The notes under the pieces are model-generated. The model did no database searches and was not told the origin of the DNA. It was given only the letters and a program-made list of their open reading frames with translations. Below, in pieces: positions 27,623 through 36,933 of a stretch of DNA of 64,000 nt (the stretch's first letter is position 1; each line of letters begins with the position of its first letter). This DNA comes from G963677445 sp963677445. Lineage in GTDB: Bacteria > Bacteroidota > Ignavibacteria > Ignavibacteriales > Melioribacteraceae. The stretch lies in the NCBI GenBank assembly GCA_963677445.2, contig CAXXGF010000027.1, positions 11,241-75,240 on the forward strand, in the 5' to 3' direction. Both the position numbers and the translations under genes were made by a program.

Positions 27623-28206
27623 AGTCGTATTTTGTAATGTATAACTTGCGGCTGCAAGTTTATGATTATAATTGCGTTAAAACATCTGTCATTTCGGGGG
27701 GTGAACTAAATCGACTTCTCTCCGGATTAATTCAAATCCAAGGCCGATCAAACCCCTCTATGCCCGAGGCAGGCTCAGCCCATCCTCTCCTTAATATTGG
27801 AAGCGGCCCTGGGGTGGACAATGGCATATATTTTAAGGAGTTTGAAGAATTGATATTATCTGCTAAAATTCCGAAATAAAAACCCGGAGGTGAAAATGAC
27901 CCCTCCGGGATACAATAAGCCAATAAATTAAGTTATAACGAGGTTGAGAAGTTTGACTATGAACCGAACCGGGAATCCCGTTCCGTGAAACACTTTTCTT
28001 AAAGCATCAATTGTGTCAACAGGTAATCGGGTTAAAATTTGAAAAAAAACAGGCTCTTATCTGGAAAAGGGGAGAAAAAGGGGCCCGGGCTTTTATCAAA
28101 ATGATATATCGGTTTTCAGACAATATAATCAAAATGATAAAGAGGTTGTAAAATTGATGAAAATCTTTAGATTTACCATTATTGTTTTAATTATTGGGGA
28201 GAATAA

Positions 28207-28998
28207 ATGGTATTTGAAGTAAAAGGTAAAAATGTTTTTATTACAGCGGCAAGCAAAGGAATCGGATTTGCCACAGCGAAAGCCTTTCTTGAAGGGGGAG
28301 CAAATGTGGCGATCAGTTCTTCTGATGAAAATAATATATCAGATGCCGTATCCGGACTGGAAAAAATTACAGGAAAAAAACCTTATGGATTGAAATGTGA
28401 CCTGAATAAAAAAGAGGATATAGAGTCTGCTTTCAGGGACGCTGAATCAAAATATGGTTATATTGATATTCTGATAAATAACTGCGGCGGTCCGGCTCCC
28501 GGATATTTTAATGATTTCGAAGAGGGGGACTGGGATCATGCTTATCAGCAGGTGCTAATGAGCGCGCTTCAGCTGATCAGACTTGCTCTTCCCGGTATGA
28601 AAAATAATAAATGGGGAAGAATAATTAATATTACATCCTTATCGGTAAAACAGCCTGTTGAGAATCTGCTTTTATCCAATGTTTTCAGAAGCGGACTGGT
28701 ATCGGCTGCTAAAACGATCAGTATGAGTGAATCGAAAAATAACATTACTTTTAATAATATTTCCCCCGGGTTTATTCATACCGAAAGGCTTGATAACCTG
28801 GCCCTGAATAATGGTGGAAAATCGGGTAAAAGCGCTGAAGATATCCTTTCTGAAATGGCCAATGCCGTGCCTGTGAAAAAACTGGGGAAAGCGGATGATA
28901 TCGCCGCGCTCGCGCTATTTCTGGCTTCGGAAAACGCCGGATATATTAATGGCCAGACCATCGCTGTAGACGGGGGCCTGATAAAATCAACTTATTGA
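28207..28998 (+). CDS. SDR family oxidoreductase (FabG-like, atypical active site)
   Basis: A 263-residue Rossmann protein: cofactor motif AASKGIG at 15-21 in place of TGxxxGIG, NNCGGP at about 91-96, and C-terminal FLASENAGYINGQTIAVDGG, all typical of short-chain dehydrogenases related to 3-oxoacyl-ACP reductase. The catalytic Ser (NITSLS) is present, but the expected YxxxK reads VSAAK, so the Tyr is absent. A related atypical subfamily has an LSNxxR segment here, as this protein does (LSNVFRSG). Substrate is unknown. It starts a run of closely spaced genes with the flavoprotein and protease downstream. Confidence 0.88.
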   Translation: MVFEVKGKNVFITAASKGIGFATAKAFLEGGANVAISSSDENNISDAVSGLEKITGKKPYGLKCDLNKKEDIESAFRDAESKYGYIDILINNCGGPAPGYFNDFEEGDWDHAYQQVLMSALQLIRLALPGMKNNKWGRIINITSLSVKQPVENLLLSNVFRSGLVSAAKTISMSESKNNITFNNISPGFIHTERLDNLALNNGGKSGKSAEDILSEMANAVPVKKLGKADDIAALALFLASENAGYINGQTIAVDGGLIKSTY

Positions 28999-29010
28999 TG
29001 AGATAAAAAT

Positions 29011-30570
29011 ATGCTTAAAGAAATTGAGATAGAAGTTCCTCCGAAATTTATAAATGATAACGGCTTTATTAAGAAGGAAGCCGCGTTCAGGCTGAAAAGA
29101 GGAAAGAATGATATAGACTCCTTCATAATTTTGAGAAAGTCAATTGATTCAAGAAAAAGAAAACCGGTTTATCGTCTCAGATTATTAATTGCCGGCTCAA
29201 TTGATGAACTTCCCGAAAGAAGGAAATTTATTTTCCGGGATTGTTCCAAAGCTGAAAGTGTGCTTATTGCCGGAGCGGGACCCGCGGGACTATTTGCCGC
29301 TTTAAGGCTGATTGAACTTGGTATTAAACCTGTTATATTTGAAAGGGGGAAAGATGTTAAAAACAGGCGGAGAGACCTGAGGAATATCCAGCAGGAACAT
29401 ATTGTAAATCCTGAGTCGAACTATTGTTTCGGGGAGGGGGGCGCCGGAGCCTATAGCGATGGGAAATTATACACCCGCTCCTTAAAAAGGGGAGATGTGG
29501 GAAGAATACTGGACATGCTCCATCAGCACGGAGCGGCAGATGAGATATTATTCGACGCTCACCCGCACATAGGTTCAAATAAACTTCCTAAAATTATTGA
29601 GGCTTTCAGGGAAACTATAATAAAATATGGCGGGGAAATTCATTTTGAAAACAAAGTGACTGATCTGATTATCGACGATGGAAAACTTAATGGGGTAATC
29701 GTAAATGATAAAGAAGAGTTTTATGGAAAAGCGCTGATCCTTGCCACAGGGCATTCAGCCAGGGATATTTATTATCTTCTGGGTGAAAAAAATATAAAAA
29801 TGGAGAGGAAACCATTCGCGGTGGGAGTCAGGATAGAACATCCGCAGCAATTGATTGACTCCATTCAGTATCATTCCCCTGTAAGGGATATCAATCTTCC
29901 GGCAGCGAGTTATAACCTGGCCTGCCAGTCGGATGGACGGGGAGTATTTTCCTTCTGCATGTGTCCCGGCGGTATAATTATACCAGCCTCAACCGGTAAA
30001 GAAGAACTGGTTCTTAACGGGATGTCAGTAAGCCGGAGAGATTCTCCATTCGCCAATTCAGGGATAGTGGTTGAGGTTAAAGAGGAGGATTTGAAAAAAT
30101 ACCGGAAGAAAGGTGTATTCGCGGGTGTGGAATTTCAAAAAGATATTGAGAGAAAAGCTTTTAGCGCCGCAAACGGAAGCCAGAAAGCCCCCGCGCAGAG
30201 AATGACCGACTTTACAGAACGAAAAGTATCTGATTCACTGCCGGCAAGTTCTTATATACCGGGAGTTTTCAGTTACGATCTGCGTGATATTTTTCCTTAT
30301 ACGGTTCACTCAAGGCTTTCGGGTGGACTCAGGCAGTTTTCACGGAAAATGAAGGGGTATTACACTGCCGAAGCTCAGCTTCTTGCTCCTGAAACAAGGA
30401 CGAGCTCCCCAATAAGAATTACCAGGGATGGGGAAACAATGATGCATCCCGGACTGGAAGGCCTGTTCCCCGCGGGTGAAGGAGCCGGTTACGCGGGCGG
30501 AATAGTATCTGCCGCGATTGATGGGGAAAGATGCGCCGAAAAATCTGTTCAGTTTATTAATAATAAATGA
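29011..30570 (+). CDS. FAD-dependent dehydrogenase (COG2509 family)
   Basis: A 519-residue flavoprotein. After an N-terminal lobe of about 85 residues comes the FAD Rossmann motif (VLIAGAGPAGLFAALRLIELG), then the family hallmarks NYCFGEGGAGAYSDGKLYTR, ALILATGHSARDIYYLL and the C-terminal GLFPAGEGAGYAGGIVSAAIDG, which closes the FAD site. The length and N-terminal lobe match the COG2509 oxidoreductases, whose substrate is not established. It lies 12 bp after the SDR gene and overlaps the next gene by 4 bp. Confidence 0.9.
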   Translation: MLKEIEIEVPPKFINDNGFIKKEAAFRLKRGKNDIDSFIILRKSIDSRKRKPVYRLRLLIAGSIDELPERRKFIFRDCSKAESVLIAGAGPAGLFAALRLIELGIKPVIFERGKDVKNRRRDLRNIQQEHIVNPESNYCFGEGGAGAYSDGKLYTRSLKRGDVGRILDMLHQHGAADEILFDAHPHIGSNKLPKIIEAFRETIIKYGGEIHFENKVTDLIIDDGKLNGVIVNDKEEFYGKALILATGHSARDIYYLLGEKNIKMERKPFAVGVRIEHPQQLIDSIQYHSPVRDINLPAASYNLACQSDGRGVFSFCMCPGGIIIPASTGKEELVLNGMSVSRRDSPFANSGIVVEVKEEDLKKYRKKGVFAGVEFQKDIERKAFSAANGSQKAPAQRMTDFTERKVSDSLPASSYIPGVFSYDLRDIFPYTVHSRLSGGLRQFSRKMKGYYTAEAQLLAPETRTSSPIRITRDGETMMHPGLEGLFPAGEGAGYAGGIVSAAIDGERCAEKSVQFINNK

Positions 30571-31364
30571 TCGCGATGTTGAAAAGTGTAATTGAAGACC
30601 TGAAAAAACTGAAATTATCGATTAAGGAAAGCGATAAGGAGACGATTGTAATTTTTATCGCTGTCGCTCTGCTGCAAACTATATCGTGGTACTATACTTC
30701 CAGGACATTTTTCCGTACATGGTTTTATTACCAGTATTTTGAAGAATATGAATATGTAAAACTTGTTGAATATCTTTACTGGTTCGCCGGAGATTTTCTG
30801 GTCTATTTTATTGTGCCTTTGCTGCTCATATATTTTTTTCATAAAAAAAGGGGCAGCGACTTCGGTTTATGTCTTGGAGACTACCGGACAGGACTGAAAT
30901 ACACCTTTATTTTTCTCCTCTTTATGCTGCCAATAATAATAATTGTTTCAGCTTCTCCGGCCTTTCAGGAAAACTATCCCCATCTGCAGCAGGCAAAAAC
31001 AGACTGGCTTGTTTTTTTCATATTTGAAGCCGGTATGCTTTTTTACATGGCGGCATGGGAATTTATATGGCGCGGATATTTCCTCTTTGGATTAAAAAAA
31101 CAATTTGGCAATTACGCGGTACTGATACAGATGATTCCTTTTGTCATTCTTCATAATGGTAAACCCGATATTGAAACCTTCAGCTCAATTCTCGGCGGAA
31201 TCGCTCTTGGTATTCTTGCGCTGCGCACAGGTTCTTTCATTTACGGAGTATTCGTTCATTATGGCATTATGTTTTCCCTCGATCTTATATCGGTAATAAG
31301 GAACCGCCTGAGCAGTGAAGATACATACAGCGGACTCTCTAAAATATTCGATTCATTACTGTAA
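30567..31364 (+). CDS. CPBP family intramembrane metalloprotease
   Basis: A 265-residue protein with about seven membrane helices. The CPBP/Abi (Rce1-like) core is at about 165-250: WEFIWRGYFLFGL, MIPFVILHNGKP and FIYGVFVHYGIMF. The usual first motif is EExxxR; here it reads EFIWR, so the second acidic residue is Phe, although the first Glu, Arg and both His positions are kept. Prenyl-protein-protease-like activity is possible but not certain. It overlaps the flavoprotein stop (ATGA), which places it in the same operon. Confidence 0.88.
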   Translation: MIAMLKSVIEDLKKLKLSIKESDKETIVIFIAVALLQTISWYYTSRTFFRTWFYYQYFEEYEYVKLVEYLYWFAGDFLVYFIVPLLLIYFFHKKRGSDFGLCLGDYRTGLKYTFIFLLFMLPIIIIVSASPAFQENYPHLQQAKTDWLVFFIFEAGMLFYMAAWEFIWRGYFLFGLKKQFGNYAVLIQMIPFVILHNGKPDIETFSSILGGIALGILALRTGSFIYGVFVHYGIMFSLDLISVIRNRLSSEDTYSGLSKIFDSLL

Positions 31365-31436
31365 AAATAGGGGGTATTTCATTAGATTTACATTTGAAAT
31401 TCACTTTATTTAAGACTTTTTTGAATTGGAGATAAA

Positions 31437-32147
31437 ATGAGATTTTGTTTAAACGTTGATCATGTGGCTTTTTTAAGAAATGCCCGTGGAGAGAAAAATC
31501 CTGATCCTGTTACGTTCGCCCTCTTAGCCGAAGAATATGGTGTTGATGGCATTGTTGTTCATTTACGTGAGGACAGGAGACATATAAAAGAGAGGGACCT
31601 CTTATTACTTCGTCAGCTTGTTACGACCAAACTTGATCTTGAAATGGCCGCCGATGAAGAGATTGTTAAAATAGCCTGTGAAGTTAAACCGGAACTGGCG
31701 ACTATAGTCCCTGAGAAAAGAGAGGAGCTTACGACCGAGGGAGGACTGGATGTCATTAAACATAAGGATCATCTGAAAAAAGTTACCGAAAAACTTCAAA
31801 ACAGTGGAATTGCCGTTTCATTTTTTATTGAACCTGACCTGGACCAGATAGCTGCCTCGGTGGAGGCAGGAGCCGATTTTATCGAGTTTCATACCGGAGT
31901 TTACGCAAATGCCGAATCGATGGATGACAGGTATGAAGAACTTGAAAGGATCCGAATGGCTGCCCGTTTTGCCCGTGAAAAAGGTTTGGGAGTAAATGCC
32001 GGGCATGGTCTCAATTATCATAACCTTGCTGATATTGCGGAAATTGAAGAAATTGAGGAGGTAAGTATTGGTCAGTCTGTTGTCGCACATTCTCTCTTTG
32101 TTGGTCTCGAAAAAGCGGTTAAGGAAATTCTTGCCATTGTGAAATAA
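31437..32147 (+). CDS. pdxJ: Pyridoxine 5'-phosphate synthase
   Basis: A 236-residue TIM barrel matching PdxJ throughout: NVDHVAFLRNARGEKNPDP at the N-terminus, VVHLREDRRHI with His42, DLEMA with Glu69, and LGVNAGHGLNYHN with the late His. These correspond to the known catalytic residues of E. coli PdxJ. It condenses 1-deoxyxylulose 5-phosphate with 3-amino-2-oxopropyl phosphate, the last ring-forming step of deoxyxylulose-dependent vitamin B6 synthesis. It lies 72 bp after the CPBP gene; pdxA is not in the window. Confidence 0.96.
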   Translation: MRFCLNVDHVAFLRNARGEKNPDPVTFALLAEEYGVDGIVVHLREDRRHIKERDLLLLRQLVTTKLDLEMAADEEIVKIACEVKPELATIVPEKREELTTEGGLDVIKHKDHLKKVTEKLQNSGIAVSFFIEPDLDQIAASVEAGADFIEFHTGVYANAESMDDRYEELERIRMAARFAREKGLGVNAGHGLNYHNLADIAEIEEIEEVSIGQSVVAHSLFVGLEKAVKEILAIVK

Positions 32148-32218
32148 TCCGGCTTTTTATTTTAACAATAATTAGTATATTTTGTCAGAGTCTTCTAACA
32201 AACCGGAATAATATTAAA

Positions 32219-34069
32219 ATGAATAAAATATTTATATTTTTTATAATTTTTTCAACTGTTCTTTTGGGACAGTATACAAATATTAAGGTCAATGCCGACT
32301 GGACCTCGAGTCCGGAGGAAGTTTCCATTGCCATAAATCCCGTCAATCCTCTTGAACTGGCGGGAGGCTCTAACCTGGATTATTTTTACTCTTCCACTGA
32401 TGGCGGTTTAACCTGGACAACAACCGAAATGAGTTCGACACTCGGTGTATGGGGTGATCCGGTTCTGATTTATGATGAAGCCGGAGACCTGTATTTCGCG
32501 CATCTGTCGAATCCTGTTGTCGGTTACTGGATTGACAGGATAGTTGTCCAGAAGTCGACAGATAACGGCAATAGCTGGAATGATGGCGCCGGAATAGGAT
32601 TTAATGAACCAAAGAACCAGGACAAGGAATGGCTCGCGTGTGATCATTCATGGTCGCCTTACAGGGGGAATATTTATATGGCCTGGACTGAATTTGATGA
32701 TTACGGTAGCAACAGCGCATCCGACAGCTCAAGAATACTATTTTCACGAACAACCGATCACAGCGGTTCATGGTCAGACCCGGTTAGAATAAGTGACACT
32801 GGCGGGAACTGTATAGACGAGGATGAAACCGTGGAAGGCGCTGTGCCCGCTATCGGGCCGGATGGTGAAGTTTATATGGCATGGTCGGGCCCTCTCGGAA
32901 TAATGTTTGACAAGTCAACCGATGGTGGTGAAACATTTGGAGAGGATATATTTGTGACCGATCAGCCGGGTGGCTGGGCATTTGATATCCCAGGTATATA
33001 CCGTTGCAACGGAATGCCGATTACCGCCTGCGATATCAGTGAATCAATCTTCCGTGGAAATGTTTATGTTATGTGGTCGGACCAGAGAAACGGAACGGAT
33101 GATACTGATGTGTTTTTTATTAAATCCACCGACAAAGGTGAAACCTGGGGTGATATTATTACCGTCAATGATGACGCTTCGGGCAGGCACCAGTTTTTTC
33201 CCTGGATGACGGTAGATTCAACTACCGGCATAATTTATTCGGTTTTTTATGACAGAAGAAACACAACCGGCTCGGCTACAGATGTATATATGGCCAAATC
33301 GACAGACGGGGGAGATTCCTGGCACAACTTCAAGGTAAGTGAATCTTCTTTTAAACCAGCCGCCGGGACCTTTTTCGGCGATTACGCGGGGATTGCGGCC
33401 TACAGGAAAATGGTATATCCTTTCTGGATGAGACTTCATGATGGTGAAATGAGTCTCTGGACTGTTCGTTATGAGGAAACTTCAAATGTTGTCCCTGTTG
33501 AACTTATTTCTTTTAATGCCGCGGCTCTGGGAAATATGGCTGTTCTTACCTGGCAGACCGCGACCGAGGTAAATAACAGCGGTTTCGAAATACACCGGAG
33601 CAGACTGGATATCCCCGCAGGTGAGAAGTCCAGTTGGGATAAGATTGCATTCATTGAAGGCTATGGCACCTCAACCGAACCACACAGTTATAAATTTATT
33701 GACCGAACGGGATTATCCGGCAAATTCGCTTATATGTTAGTTCAGGTTGATTACGACGGAACCAGAACCGAAAGTGACCCGACAGAGGTTTCAATCGATC
33801 TTCCAAAAGATTTTACTCTTGCTCAAAATTATCCGAATCCTTTTAATCCTGAAACAACTATTGGTTACACTATTCCTGAAAAAAGTCTTGTTACTCTCGC
33901 TGTTTTTGACCAGCTTGGTAAAAGAGTCGGACTTCTTGTTGATGAGATAAAAAGTTCCGGAAGGCACGAAGTTAACTTTGACGCCTCCGGCCTGAGCAGC
34001 GGAATTTATTTTTACGAACTCAGGGCAGGGCAGTATAAATCAGCCATGAAAATGATATTGCTTAAATAA
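32219..34069 (+). CDS. T9SS-secreted Asp-box (sialidase-like) beta-propeller protein
   Basis: A signal peptide spans about 1-18 (MNKIFIFFIIFSTVLLGQ). A six-bladed propeller (about 20-410) contains repeated Asp boxes: SSTDGGLTW, KSTDNGNSW, KSTDGGETF, KSTDKGETW, KSTDGGDSW. A linker domain (about 425-530, LTWQTATEVNNSGFEIHRS) is the fibronectin-like module common before T9SS sorting domains. The sorting domain ends the chain (LAQNYPNPFNPETTIGYTIP, MKMILLK). Asp boxes are structural; I do not see the Arg triad that defines a true sialidase, so enzymatic activity is doubtful. Confidence 0.88.
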   Translation: MNKIFIFFIIFSTVLLGQYTNIKVNADWTSSPEEVSIAINPVNPLELAGGSNLDYFYSSTDGGLTWTTTEMSSTLGVWGDPVLIYDEAGDLYFAHLSNPVVGYWIDRIVVQKSTDNGNSWNDGAGIGFNEPKNQDKEWLACDHSWSPYRGNIYMAWTEFDDYGSNSASDSSRILFSRTTDHSGSWSDPVRISDTGGNCIDEDETVEGAVPAIGPDGEVYMAWSGPLGIMFDKSTDGGETFGEDIFVTDQPGGWAFDIPGIYRCNGMPITACDISESIFRGNVYVMWSDQRNGTDDTDVFFIKSTDKGETWGDIITVNDDASGRHQFFPWMTVDSTTGIIYSVFYDRRNTTGSATDVYMAKSTDGGDSWHNFKVSESSFKPAAGTFFGDYAGIAAYRKMVYPFWMRLHDGEMSLWTVRYEETSNVVPVELISFNAAALGNMAVLTWQTATEVNNSGFEIHRSRLDIPAGEKSSWDKIAFIEGYGTSTEPHSYKFIDRTGLSGKFAYMLVQVDYDGTRTESDPTEVSIDLPKDFTLAQNYPNPFNPETTIGYTIPEKSLVTLAVFDQLGKRVGLLVDEIKSSGRHEVNFDASGLSSGIYFYELRAGQYKSAMKMILLK

Positions 34070-34153
34070 GGCCTGATGTGCGTCGAAACATTAAAAGGCT
34101 CAGGAGCTTTGAATAAAAAGATTAACTTTAACTTCCCATGAGGGGAATGCAAA

Positions 34154-34186
34154 TTCATGGGGTTTCAAAACCCCGTGTTTTTTGCA
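34154..34186 (+). terminator. Rho-independent terminator
   Basis: A stem CATGGGGTTT / AAACCCCGTG with a 2-base loop (G-T paired at the base) is followed by six T residues, about 85 bp after the propeller gene. Confidence 0.85.
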
Positions 34187-34419
34187 GATTTGAATTAATA
34201 CCATTCCTGAGAGAGCCAATTCGTAATTCCTCATTATTTCTGGCTTGCCAGTCTATGATTATTTCTTTAACTGTCCGTTTTGATTCCGGCTTCTGATCTA
34301 CGGTTATGTTGAGTTTAAAATGGCCAGCTAAAATAAAAGTAAATCAAAGGATATAAAAATATGTTCTCGCTCATATTATTTGTAAATTTGCACTTTGTTT
34401 CAAGAAAATTACCGGAATA

Positions 34420-34968
34420 ATGGAAAAAAGAAGACGGATAATAATTGTAAGCAGCGTAATATTGCTTCTGGTGGTTATTGACTATTTGACAAAAATTTAT
34501 GCTCAGGACATATTGATGGGCAGCGGCGCAATATCATACCTCGGAGGTTTTATCAGATTCATTTATGCCGAAAATACCGGTGGTATGCTCGGCTTGGGGG
34601 ATGAACTTCCCTGGATATTGAGATTTATTTTATTCCGGATATTTGTTTTTATAATGCTGGCAGCGCTTTTTTATTATTATGTGGTTAAGAAAAACATACC
34701 GTTTTTTCAGCTTTTCGCCGTTACTATATTTATTGCCGGGGGAGTGGGCAACCTGCTGGACCGGATAATTTATGATGGTGTTGTCATTGATTTTATTTTG
34801 ATGGAGGTCCTGGGATTTCACACAGGAATATTTAACCTTGCGGATATGTTTGTCACAACCAGTGTGATTATGATAGTATTTTCTAAATATGTTTTGAAAG
34901 AAGATGAAGAAAAAGAAACCTCATCAGAAATCTCTGGTCCGGAAGAAAAAATAACCGATAAAGTCTGA
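34420..34968 (+). CDS. lspA: Lipoprotein signal peptidase (signal peptidase II)
   Basis: A 182-residue membrane protein with four predicted helices. The family motifs are present: YAENTGGMLGLGD, GGVGNLLDRIIYDGVVIDF and IFNLADMFV. Asp124 (VVIDF) and Asp142 (NLADM) are the catalytic pair. It cleaves prolipoproteins after lipidation and would serve the lipoproteins encoded in this window. A charged tail of about 25 residues (EDEEKETSSEISGPEEK) extends past the usual length. The IS630 element inserted shortly downstream. Confidence 0.95.
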   Translation: MEKRRRIIIVSSVILLLVVIDYLTKIYAQDILMGSGAISYLGGFIRFIYAENTGGMLGLGDELPWILRFILFRIFVFIMLAALFYYYVVKKNIPFFQLFAVTIFIAGGVGNLLDRIIYDGVVIDFILMEVLGFHTGIFNLADMFVTTSVIMIVFSKYVLKEDEEKETSSEISGPEEKITDKV

Positions 34969-35030
34969 TGTACCTTTACAATTAACCGGCGCCCTATCTT
35001 GACGGAGGATATTAATGAACTAGTGTTATG

Positions 35031-35651
35031 TTAAGCGGATAATGACGGATAGAGCCTCTTCAGTTTTATTCTTGCTTTCTCGTTTGTAAACTGCCAATTT
35101 ATAGTGGCCTTTTTTGAGTTCCTCTCATTGGCCCAAGCTTTGACTTCACTTCTTACAATATCCTCTTCCGATATATGTCTGTTCAGACATTGATGATTTA
35201 ACACATGCAATTCAATCTCAGCCATATTTAACCAGGAACCATGCTTGGGTGTATAGACAAATTCAAGGCGTTCGCGCAACCTTCGCGCCTCCTCAGGTTC
35301 AAAACATTCATAAAACGCTGAAGCATTGTGTGTGGAATAATTATCCATCACAAGAAATATTTTTTCAGCATTTGGATATGAATCTACTACTTTTTTAATA
35401 AAACGCGCCCAGTCAGATTTCTTTTTTGTTTTGGTGACTTCTACTATTCGTTTTCCTTTCAGAGGCTCATTTGCCATAAATATATTTACCATGCCGTGTC
35501 TGATATATTCGTAATCAACCTTCTTTTGACTTCCCGGCTTCATTAGTAATGTGGCAATATCTTCTATTAGTTGTTTTGGCGATTCATCCATACACACAAC
35601 CGGATATTTTTCATTGTATGGTCTTTTATATACATCCAGTACATATTCCAT
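35031..35651 (-). CDS. IS630 transposase, catalytic DDE part (OrfB)
   Basis: The frame carries the DDE catalytic core: VVCMDES with the first Asp, FLVMDNYSTHNA with the second, and SWLNMAEIELHVL with the Glu. From the ATG at 35651 it would lack the segment joining it to the N-terminal frame. The frame is open upstream to the A-run at 35722-35729 (reading KKNELKPWKIIGWVIPPKG), as in single-frame IS630 transposases. The functional protein is therefore most likely the -1 frameshift fusion with OrfA. Confidence 0.88.
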   Translation of the reverse strand: MEYVLDVYKRPYNEKYPVVCMDESPKQLIEDIATLLMKPGSQKKVDYEYIRHGMVNIFMANEPLKGKRIVEVTKTKKKSDWARFIKKVVDSYPNAEKIFLVMDNYSTHNASAFYECFEPEEARRLRERLEFVYTPKHGSWLNMAEIELHVLNHQCLNRHISEEDIVRSEVKAWANERNSKKATINWQFTNEKARIKLKRLYPSLSA

Positions 35652-35695
35652 ATTCGCTACAAATTCACTACTTCCTTTTGGTGGAATTACCCAAC

Positions 35696-36163
35696 CTATG
35701 ATTTTCCAAGGTTTAAGTTCGTTTTTTTTAACGCGTTTCTAACCGACACATGAGAGATATAATCAACATACCTGAGTTCGACAAGTTTATCGGCTAATAG
35801 TCTCATACTCCATTTGGAATGACCCTCCGGGGGATTACTACAACATAAAGCTATTAGTTTTGCTTCGAGATCGCCATCCATTTTTTTTGTATAATTTTGG
35901 GTCGATGGTTGTCGTTTTAATACTGCATCCAATCCCTCTTCTAAAAATTTCTTTTTTATTCGATCAATGGTCCTGTCTCCTATTTTTAATATTTTTGTTA
36001 TATCCCCGTTTGTAATATCTGGATTTTCTGAGTATTCTCCTTTATCGCAATTTAATAGAACATATGCTGCCCTGAATGCTTGTGAGCTATGTTTCCCTTT
36101 GTTTATTATATCTGTTAATTCCTGAACTTCCTCTTTGGTTAGTTTAATTGTATATCGAGTCAT
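35696..36163 (-). CDS. IS630 transposase, N-terminal helix-turn-helix part (OrfA)
   Basis: A 155-residue DNA-binding half with a winged-helix region: LTDIINKGKHSSQAFRAAYVLL, NGDITKILKIGDRTIDRIKKKFLEEGLDAVLKR. This binds the terminal repeats. The frame ends in NLGKS-stop just after an A8 run (TTA AAA AAA ACG). Slipping back one base there yields the conserved KKNELKPW continuation. A-run -1 frameshifting is known for several IS630 members. Confidence 0.88.
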   Translation of the reverse strand: MTRYTIKLTKEEVQELTDIINKGKHSSQAFRAAYVLLNCDKGEYSENPDITNGDITKILKIGDRTIDRIKKKFLEEGLDAVLKRQPSTQNYTKKMDGDLEAKLIALCCSNPPEGHSKWSMRLLADKLVELRYVDYISHVSVRNALKKTNLNLGKS

Positions 36164-36253
36164 TTTATTAGCCTTTTTTGACCAAATATACGAAATATAT
36201 GCGTCATATCATAATTAACTTAACACTAGTAAGGTTATAACCGGAAGATTGGT

Positions 36254-36292
36254 AGTTACTTCGTAAGAAGTTAAATTCTGCGTAAAATTGAA
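36254..36292 (+). repeat. Dispersed intergenic repeat R1, copy 3
   Basis: It reads gttacttcgtaagaag, then ttaaattctgcgtaaaat, then tgaaa; the 3' end of the core is diverged. Confidence 0.6.
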
Positions 36293-36342
36293 AGAAAACG
36301 ATCAATAATGAATAATAAATAATGAATAATTAAGAGGTTGGG

Positions 36343-36490
36343 AACAACACAGATTTTCTGATTTCGGAAATTCAGGCTGAAAAAAGGTCAAAAGAGCAAA
36401 AGAACACCAAATCCCACGAATGTAAATTACGAATTACGAATTCATGCAAAGGAAGAAACCATACTCTTGATTTTTTAACCTTAGCAGCAG
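36343..36490 (+). repeat. Dispersed intergenic repeat R2, copy 2
   Basis: ACACAGATTTTCTGATTTC starts it, followed by an A-rich GTCAAAAGAGCAAAAGAAC block, two TTACGAA units, and TTGATTTTTTAACCTTAGCA. Block order is the same as in copy 1. Confidence 0.6.
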
Positions 36491-36933
36491 AGGCGGCCGC
36501 CCGACAAAATTAAACCTTTTTCAAACGCCGGTGGAAATTCCAATTGGTGGCGGAAAAAAGCACAAAACAGGATAACACCGATTAAAAAGATTGACAATAT
36601 AAATCAACACACTATAAAAACCTGAGTCATTTTGTAATTATCAATTATCAAGAAAGTAACTCTTCACTATCCACAAACCACTCTTCACTTCTGGCTCGGT
36701 CAGTTTAAAATTTCGGTTAAAAATAAGATCATTTCTTGTGTTATTCCTTTTTTCGTATTGACTTTGCCGCTTAATCGCAATATTGCCATCTTATGAGAGA
36801 AGTTCATTAATGAAAGGCCTGATTGATAATTCCAGCTGAACTTATTCAGAGCGATTCCTGATGTAGAGATCAATTATGGTCATGAATTCGATCTTAATAT
36901 CCTTTATTTTTGTTGAAAACAAGGAATCGGCAA

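Larger units (their letters stand above)
27271..28206. other. Repeat-rich intergenic region
   Basis: About 940 bp without a convincing gene. It contains repeat R2 (27291-27445) with an embedded exact heptamer array, repeat R1 (27579-27622), and a palindrome CCCGGAGG...CCTCCGGG at 27882-27910. An 80-codon frame at 27637-27879 is low-complexity and looks like chance. The SDR gene downstream has GGGGAGAATAA before its ATG. Confidence 0.6.
35023..36226 (-). mobile_element. IS630-family insertion sequence, complete
   Basis: The 1204-bp element has terminal inverted repeats: GTGTTATGTTAAGC at the left and, on the minus strand, GTGTTAAGTTAATT at the right. It is flanked on both sides by TA, the target dinucleotide duplicated by IS630 elements (35021-35022 and 36227-36228). 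It encodes one transposase in two overlapping frames on the minus strand. Intact ends and a plausible frameshift signal suggest a recently active copy. No gene seems to be interrupted. Confidence 0.9.
36227..36933. other. Repeat-rich intergenic region after the IS
   Basis: About 700 bp with no convincing gene. It holds one R1 copy (36254-36292) and one R2 copy (36343-36490). The final 200 bp should contain the promoter of the next secreted protein, but no clear motif was found. Confidence 0.55.

Noticed and set aside
27637..27879. An 80-codon plus-strand frame in a repeat-rich gap
   Set aside because: Low-complexity composition, no ribosome site, no recognisable domain, and it lies next to R1/R2 repeats.
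35696..35730. Frame break in the IS630 transposase as a decay mutation
   Set aside because: It sits at an A8 slippery run in the usual place for this family, and ends and catalytic residues are intact, so programmed frameshifting is more likely.
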